From Chondrosia reniformis (lineage: Eukaryota > Porifera > Demospongiae > Chondrillida > Chondrillidae), in the NCBI GenBank assembly GCA_947172415.1, contig OX359198.1, positions 1,395,401 to 1,459,400 of the forward strand: a stretch of 64,000 nt of DNA, given 5' to 3'. Under the pieces are notes generated by a model. That model was not told the DNA's origin. It made no database searches and saw nothing but the letters and a program-made list of their open reading frames with translations. Made by a program: the position numbers and the translations under genes. Within the stretch, counting starts at the first letter, position 1, and each line of letters opens with the position of its first letter. Shown here one piece after another: positions 23,101 to 32,100 of the stretch.

Positions 23101-26100
23101 TTTAAACTCACATTCATAGTTGATTGGATGATAGGCTCTTCTTTCATTATAGTTGACTCCAGACAGAGGTCACTTTCTGATTCGGATTCAGGCATCTGCA
23201 TTTGATAGGAAAAACAGAGTTATTCTCAACATGACTCATGACAAATATAATTATTCTCAACACATATAATATCTTAATTAGATGCATGTCATAGCTGAGC
23301 TGCATGGGTGATACCTGAGCTACATGGATGATACCTGAGCTACATGGGTGATACCTGAGCTACATGGGTGATACCTGAGCTACATGGGTGATACCTGAGC
23401 TACATGGGTGATACCTCAGTTACATGGGTGATACCTCAGTTACATGGGTGATACCTGAGCTACATGGGTGATACCTGAGCTACATGGGTGATACCTCAGT
23501 TACATGGGTGATACCTGAGCTACGTACATGGGTGATACCTGAGCTACATGGGTGATACCTGAGCTACATTGGTGATATCTGAGTTACTTCAGTGCTATAT
23601 ATATAAACAGGCACTATTCCTCTCACTACTTACATTTGTGATTGGTTTCTCAGCTTGACTTTTCCAAAATGTCATCTTGAAATGCTAAAAATGATTAACA
23701 TACAACAATAAATTTAAAATTGATACAAACATACGTACATGAATATAGTTATATAAATGGATCAAATAGTACTTAAGGTAAGATAAAAAAAGTGTCAGAT
23801 GGAATTTCAAATAATCTAGTTTTAAATTGTTTGTTCTAGCTCACTTCTGATGCACAATCTTCTGGAGTTCTATCCATAAGATCTTTCTTGTTCACATCAG
23901 CATTATGCTGAATCTACATTGATATTTGAAAATGAAGTAAGTAAATTGTTTGTAAAATATCTGTCTGCAATCAGATTCTTTGGACATTAAAGTTAAAATA
24001 GCTTCAACACTAAGAATGTAAAATATCTAATGATAGGAAATATTAGTTCTACATGATAATGAGTACATTTAAATAGTATACAGTGGGCCCATATAAATTT
24101 GTTTGTTTAAAGGAATAACAGTTATAGTAATTTTCTGGTTATTAGCATATTGTTTTACCCAAATTTTGGGTAATTACAGCTAAAGGACACCATTTCTGCA
24201 AGAGCAAGATCTTTGTACTTGTTCACTTTTATTTTCGCACTCCAATTAACAATATAATATTACTGACAACAGAAGCAGAGATGGAAAATGCAACAACATG
24301 CAAAAATGCAATTTGGATAATTGAACATATGTATTACGTATATAATATTAAGAAAAGAAATATTATTCTTCCTTTTCGAGGCTATGCAATTAAGCAGAGC
24401 CCACTGAATGTAATGGGTATATAAATGATATTAACCTTTTCCTCTCTGTACCAAAGTGCTGATTAGGTACATTGGTATTCACAACATTGAACACGTGTAA
24501 CCTTAGACATATTATAATCACAGAAAATACTCTATATATATATATATTATGTGTATAATACTAGGCAGATGATAATCATTGTGGGGACGAATGAGTTATA
24601 GGCAATTGTTTGCAAGCATTGGTAGAAAAGCACTTGCAAATTAATAGGTGGTAGGTAGCAGAAGAGTGAGGTAGCCCAGGATTGAGCTGTGAAGGAGCTG
24701 GAGAGGCTACAAGACATGAGTGCCAAGTGCATGCATTTGTGTGTGTGAGTGTGAAGGAGCCGGAAAGGATGTGAGATGAGTGTTAACAGATTTGCAGGAG
24801 GGAGGGAAGAAGCTAGAAGAAAATGGTGGAGTGGACATGGGAGATGCGGGAGTTAGGAGTTACTTGAGCGTAAGACATGCATGTGTGGACTGGGGATGCA
24901 TGTCTATAGAGGGTGGAGAATAGCTATCACAGGTGCCATATGACTGATCTGCGTGTTTTTACGTTTTTTTATAAACACTTTTAAAAGCAAGTTTCGTTCT
25001 AACAGAAACGATTTGCTAACTTAAACTGGTATACATCGAAGCGCTTATTTAAATGTCAGCGAAATCAAAAATTTGAGCGAGATTGAACAACCAATATCGA
25101 AGATATAACGTGTTAAAAAGGGCCGATTTTAAAACTCTCAGACACTATGCGCTTAGTCTAGGAAAAAGCTAGAACTACGTTCTATACTTTATTGGAAAGG
25201 TTACAGTGTATTCTAACAAAATTAAGAAGTCCGTTTCGATTCGCCCATCCGTTGAGAAGAAAACTGTGAAAATACACTTTTAATAGATTAGTAAATGCTA
25301 TTTAATCTTTCATATCTTGGGAAATAAAGCTCAGACGCAAACGGACTTCTTAATTCTTACTAAATGACACTCACTGAATCCATTGAAGCTGACTACGCGA
25401 CTATGAGGATCTTCTAACTTAAGCGCATAGGCAATTTTCCTTCACTTCTGCAACAGACGCCATTTCTTAACATTTAAATCATATTCATTAGCAAATAAGT
25501 TTATTCATGGGATGATTTACACATTTGAAACGCAAACGGTGAAATTATATAGCCGGATGTTAATATTGCGCAAATCCTAAGTTGTGTAACTGGTATACAT
25601 GTATGTATGTATGTTGACGCAAGTGATCGAGGATCGCCGTAAGGTGTTATTCACACTAAGGATCGCCAATTTTCGAATTTTCGTCTACAACAGAGAAGAT
25701 TATGCCCCCCAAAAAGGCAAGAGGGATATCAGTCGATAATCAGATTGCTCTGAAGTTCAACTGCGGCTTTGCAAGAGTTGCTGCATACGAATTATTCGTT
25801 AACAAAAGGTACGTAAAAAGTAAGTATTCGATGATAGCTAGAGAAGTAAATCATTTTATAGCTTTAAATTAATTGTATAATACAATACGTACGAAGTGAG
25901 ACGATTAAATAAAACATTAATAGGATACGAAGTGAGACGATTATAAGACAATGATACGAAGCGAGATGATTATATACGATATGTAAATCAATTAAGCCAA
26001 AGGATGCTATAACCAATTTAACAATGGACGATTTTAAATTCCTTCCGGGGTGTAACCGATAACACTAAATGACGCATTCACTCTTAACGATTGAAAACGA

Positions 26101-29100
26101 AAATTCTTTATTAATTATCACTTGTTACGTGTTGATCGCTATAAGGCAGCCTATCCCTAAGGAACAGTCATAAGGTACCAGTGATAGGGAAAGGTCTATG
26201 CAATGGAAATATAAGGTATGATGTACAATAGATACAAACATACCTATATAAAAGACAAAATCGCCATACTATATATTAATTCAATGGTTGTCTTTACAGC
26301 CAGTTGTCATAACAACTGCATGTATTCAGTAATCAATGCAAACACAACTATTAAAAATAGTGAACTTTGATACAATTCAATTGATTGAGCGGAGACGTTT
26401 TGAAGTCAAGCACTTGTTTAGGTCATATACTCTATTCTTAAAGATATCACAATTCTGAGGTATAGTGAATAATTGACATAAAACCAGTCCAATGTATTGC
26501 GGTATTATACTTACCAGTAATTTATATGTCTCAGCATCTCCTCTCTCAACTGCCTTATGTAATGGAGTGCATCCATCACTATCCACAGGATCTACTTGAC
26601 TGCCATGTTCTAACAATACTTTGGTAACTTCCACCTATATAAAAATTAAAGAATACATTAATACAATACAGCATTGCATCAAAACTGACTGAAAGTAGTA
26701 GTTATATCTTGTAAATTGTGAAGAAACATGGCTATCAAAGTCATTGGCTATTTACACTGACAAGGCAGTATACATTAAAATGAATTACAATAAAGAGAAT
26801 CTAGCTGAAGTATTCAGAAAATGTCACATTGTTCAACGTTATATGGTATATCATCTGTATATAGAAAAGAAAGCACTAATTACATAAAACACTTACAGTT
26901 TTAGCATAGTGAAGTGGTATCTTATCCCCCTTGTCCTTCTTGTTCACATCAGCTTTATGTTTCAGCTATTAAATCAGTATACACATAAACAACAATAACA
27001 AAACCTTACAAAACAAATATTCATATAATACTACACTTACCAGTAGTTGACATGTCTCAGCATCTCCTCTCTTAGCTGCCCAATGTAATGGAGTTTGTCC
27101 ATTACTATTCACAGGATCTACTTGACTGCTATGTTCTAACAATACGTTGGTAACTTGCACCTACGTAATTAAAGATTAAGAATACACTAATACAATACAG
27201 CATTGCATCAAAACTCATTGAATGTAGTAGTTATATCTTGCAAATTGTGAAGAAACATGGCAATCAAGGTGATTGGCTATTAACACTTACAAGGCAGTAT
27301 GGATTAAAATAGATTACAATAGAGAGATTCTAGTCGAAGTAGTCAGAAAATGTCACATTGTTTAACATATGGTATATCAACTGTATATAGAATAAAAAGC
27401 ACTAATTACATAAAACACTTACAGTTTTAGCATAGTGAAGTGGTATCTCATTCCCCTTGTCCTTCTTGTTCACATTAGCTTTGTGCTTCAACTATTAAAT
27501 CAATATACACATAAACAACAATAACAAAACCTTACAAAACAAACATTCATACAATACTACACTTACCAGTAGTTGACATGTCTCAGCATCTCCTCTATGA
27601 GCTGCCCAATGTAATGGAGTACGTCCATCACTATCCACAGGATCTAATTGACTGCCATGTTCTAACAATACGTTGGTAACTTCCACCTATAATGATTGAA
27701 GAAACAATATACGTTCCAACACAATACAGCTTTGCATAAAAACCAATTGAATGTAGCAGTTATATCTTACAAATTGTGAAGAAACATGGCAGTCAAGGTG
27801 ATTGGCTATTAACATTGACAAGGCAGTAAACATTAAAATGGATTACAATAAAGAGATTCTAGCTAAGGTAGTCAGAAAATGTCACATTGTTCAACATTAT
27901 ACGGTACAGGTCAAAAGAAACTTGGCGATTTCCGCAAGGGTTTGTAAGGGAATCCGCAAATTTTCTGCGTACTGCTGTACAGCCATTTGCGGTTTGCCAA
28001 ATCATCATCTGCGGGTATCGTCAGCGATGTTTGTAAACAAACGAACAATACGTACGTACGTAAGGTGTCGATAGGGAAGCCATGCAATCTACGAAGAAAA
28101 TTGATACATTACGTATGTCAAGCATTTCGATCTTTACCTACGTATAAGTATCAAAATTAATAATACGAAAGTATGTAGTCAACAATGAAATAATTAATAC
28201 AATGTATACATACGTACGTACGTATAATAAAGAAACTTAGTCTAAAAAGTGTACGTATAATAAAGAAACTTAGTCTAAAAAGTGTACGTAAATTCCTATT
28301 AATGCCCCGAAGGTTCCCTGTTTACTTCTACCACAATCGGTAGAACTTTCTCAAGGTGATCTATGTACCTTGAGCAAACTTCAGGTGTCATCTTTTTCCA
28401 ATAAAGTTTGATGCCTTCTTTTAGCTCACCAAGATTCTTCGGCTTGTGACGATCATGGAGAAAGGTCTTCATTGAACCCCAAACTTTCTCTATGGGATTT
28501 AGATCCGGACTCTCTGCTGGACTTTTCCACCATCTCACTCTGTTATCCATGAAATAAGTTTGAATGTAACGGCTTGTATGTTTTGGGTCATTATCCTGAT
28601 AGAGGCGATGACTTTGAGGATACTTCTCCCTAATAAAGGGTAGCAGTGAGGCTGTAAGGATGTCTCCATATCTTGTGGCTGTCATCGTCCCGTCAAATAT
28701 AACAATAGAAGTAGCTCCTCTCCTTGATATACCAGGCCATACATGCACTTTAGGAGGATGCTTGTGCTTGTATTTGAGCTTCCTGGGAGCTCCTTGTTTC
28801 CTAAAGCATTTCCTCCTGTGCCTGTCAAGTTGAAAGGTTGACTCATCGGTGAAGATGACATCATTGAACTGCTCCTGCTCTGCTAGTCTTTCCTTGCACC
28901 ATTCCAATCGTTTTTCTTTGTTGGCATCTCGAATTGCTTGGCAATATCGTGCAGTCGTGAAAGTCCATCCGAGGTCTAGTCTAGCCCTTGCTATGGTTCT
29001 AACAGAGTACGCTATAGATGTCTCACCAAATTTTCTTTGCAATAGGTCCATCAAATTGGAGGCTGTCAGTTCATCATTGACTACCATCTTATCATCTATA

Positions 29101-32100
29101 TACTTATAATGCACCTTGGGTATTTTCGTCACACGACCACTTTTAGGTCGATCTTCACAGCTTCCAGTTTCCTTCCATCTGGCAAGAGTATTCAAAACAG
29201 TTTGCTTTGTTGTATAGATTCTTTCAATTGCTAAAAGTTTTAAAATATTGGATGCTGACCCTTTACTTTGGAGATGGAGAGACACAATTCTTTCTCTTTG
29301 ATACTTAGTTAATGGCATAGTTTATTACTGGAAACTCATACGTATAATTCATTATCATTATTCATATTATTTATAGAATATTACAGGATACTCATATTAT
29401 TTAACCCTTTATGCGCGAGATAATTACGTTGGCGTAATAATCACCAGAAGCGATATTTAATTGTCACGAGGACACCATGAGGCAGGAATTAAAATTCGTC
29501 ACCTCGATAGGAATGTGGCAACTCTTTATGACGGTAAAACTTTGATGCCGATTTTTAGCCATATTTTGTTGCTCTATTGGCTTCTAAGATGCTCTTATTT
29601 TCGAGATATTACCTCTTTTAGTGAAGAAAGTAAGCACGGCTATGTTTTCTAAGTTTCTTCGGGTAAGAAGCTTTCTCTGACTATCTACGGAAGCAAATTC
29701 GGTCAGGAAGATCCCTGGTTATCCTTTTGTAACGGTATATCTTTATGTAGTCTTTTCAAAGCCCTAGAACATTGGAGAAGCGTCGTAGCCTCAAACAAAT
29801 TGTTTACCAAACCGTCAAGTGAAGCGTGGCAAGCAGAATAAGGCGCACAAATAAACCACCGTCTTTAGTCTTTGTATCGCCAACATTTCGGCTGCAGCAG
29901 TGTTATGTAGCTCTGTAAATTTTACTACAAAACGTCCATGGTATCTTTGATGCAAATATGCGTCTCTCGCTATTGAAGATACCTAATTAATTGACGCAAA
30001 TATGCGTCACTCGCGCATAAAGGGTTAATTCGCCAATCAAAACTCTACGATAAAACACTGAGGTCCGCTGAAAGAATCTGTGAAAATCCTCGGAATTCGT
30101 ATAGATTCGCAGATTAACACCTATATTCTGAGGATTTTTACAGATTCCTTCGGCGGACCTCAGTGTTTTATCGTAGTTTTGATTGGCGAATTAAATAACA
30201 TGAGTATCCTGTAATATTCTATAAATATTCGTACATGCATTTGGGTGTTATGAATCATTGCGATTAGAAGAAGCAATTAAGAGCGAGATGGCAAGCAAAA
30301 TTATGGTAGAATGGATCGAAGGAAGGGCAGCTGGCAAAAGATCGTATGTAACAAAAAACAGTATCAAAGAAGGAACTGTAGCTCCTGGAAAAACTGTTAG
30401 CGTGATTTGGGTCAAGAAGAGTTTATGATGCGATTATAGTGGAAGATATGCTGACATCTCCCGAAATCCCAGTTCAGTCTACCTCATCAAGAGCCAAAGA
30501 CACAGCTGATAATGATTTCCTCTTTGAAATGGGTAGCCCAATTGCAACCTCTGAGCCCAAAGAAAGGCAACATAACTGTACTCAGTCTGAAGCTATTATT
30601 CAGAAGCTAATTGATATGGTATCGGATTTAAAAGACACAGCATCTGATTTAAGAGATACTACAGAAAGACATTATTCCAGATTACTTGCTCGTATGGATG
30701 CTTTTGAGAGATCTATGGAGGAAGTCAAGGAAAAGATTGTGGCGCAAGGTCTAAATAGCAACAGCTGCATACCTGAACCAGCAAATAGCACCTCCTTCTT
30801 CGATGGATTTTCTTCATCTCCTTATTATGAACCACTAGCTGTTGTTAACCCTCCACTGCAGGTATCAAACAGCCACCAATACATGTTTCCACTGCAGGAT
30901 ATGACCAACAAGCACCCAAGTACTGAGGACTCAGGGCAAAATGTAATTCCAGAAGAGGTAATTATGCAGGCAATGCAGTGCTGCAAGTCCAGAAGAAATT
31001 TGGCTGGGAGATTGTGTAACAAAATATTTCCTGAAGCAGTAAGGCAAGCAAGTAATTGTAGAGGAGTTCTAGGGAAGAGACCTCTCAATCCAGTGACAGT
31101 AAAGGCAATTTATACAGTTTGCTTAAAAAAATTTCCCTTAGACAGATTTGAGACGAATCTGCAGGCTGAAAAGGAGATGAGGAATGCTATTGATGAAGCA
31201 TGCAGGAACACAAAGAAAACATTCCAAGAAGCAAACAATGAATTTTAGTTTTTTTACGTTATATGTACATCTATGTGGCATATGTAATCGATTATCGATT
31301 CAATTTCTATTGTCCTTGAGTAATGATCGACTGGCATTTCGTTCGTAGTTGAAGGATTACGATTACGAGGATGACGATTATAGACTACGAATTGTATTCG
31401 TCGTTTATAAATTTGTTACGGACGTATATATACCATGTACGCATACGGACAAGGAACATTAGAAGTCTACGTGTCTAAAAAACGCATATATATACGTACG
31501 TATGTACGTATTCGCAAATTTCCGCACTTGCAGCTTTCCTCAGTGGCTCTCCCAAAATCCCTCAGACAGCTGCGTGGCCAACTGCAGACGGTGGCGTTGT
31601 CCAACAGCGGAAAAATGCAAAAATCGCCAAGTTTCTTTTGACCTGTACCGTATGTCAACTGTATATAAAATAGAAAGCACTAATTACATAAAACACTTAC
31701 AGTTTTAGCATGGTGAAGTGGTATCTTATTCCTCTTGTCCTTCTTGTTCACATCAGCTTTACGTTTCAACTATGAAATCAATATACATATAAACAACAAT
31801 AACAAAACCTTACAAAACAAACATTCATACAATACTACACTTACCAGTAGTTGACATGTCTCAGCATCTCCTCTCTTAGCTGCCCAATGTAATGGAGTTT
31901 GTCCATTACTATTCACAGGATCTACTTGACTGCTATGTTCTAACAATACGTTGGTAACTTGCACCTACGTAATTAAAGATTAAGAATACACTAATACAAT
32001 ACAGCATTGCATCAAAACTCATTGAATGTAGTAGTTATATCTTGCAAATTGTGAAGAAACATGGCAATCAAGGTGATTGGCTATTAACACTTACAAGGCA

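Larger units (their letters stand above)
27902..31650. mobile_element. Tc1/mariner-type transposon with two genes
   Basis: 30-bp perfect terminal inverted repeats beginning CGGTACAGGTCAAAAG, flanked by TA (27,900-27,901 and 31,651-31,652). The paralogous intron at 33,763 keeps the empty site cattatatgtcaactg, which fixes the ends. 3,749 bp long: an intact transposase on - (28,299-29,318) and a BEN-domain gene on + (30,448-31,248), divergent, with a foldback repeat and a piggyBac MITE between them. Confidence 0.95.

Noticed and set aside
24547-24732. 61-codon - strand frame
   Set aside because: No splice signals, paralogue or motif; lies in a low-complexity purine-rich intron part.
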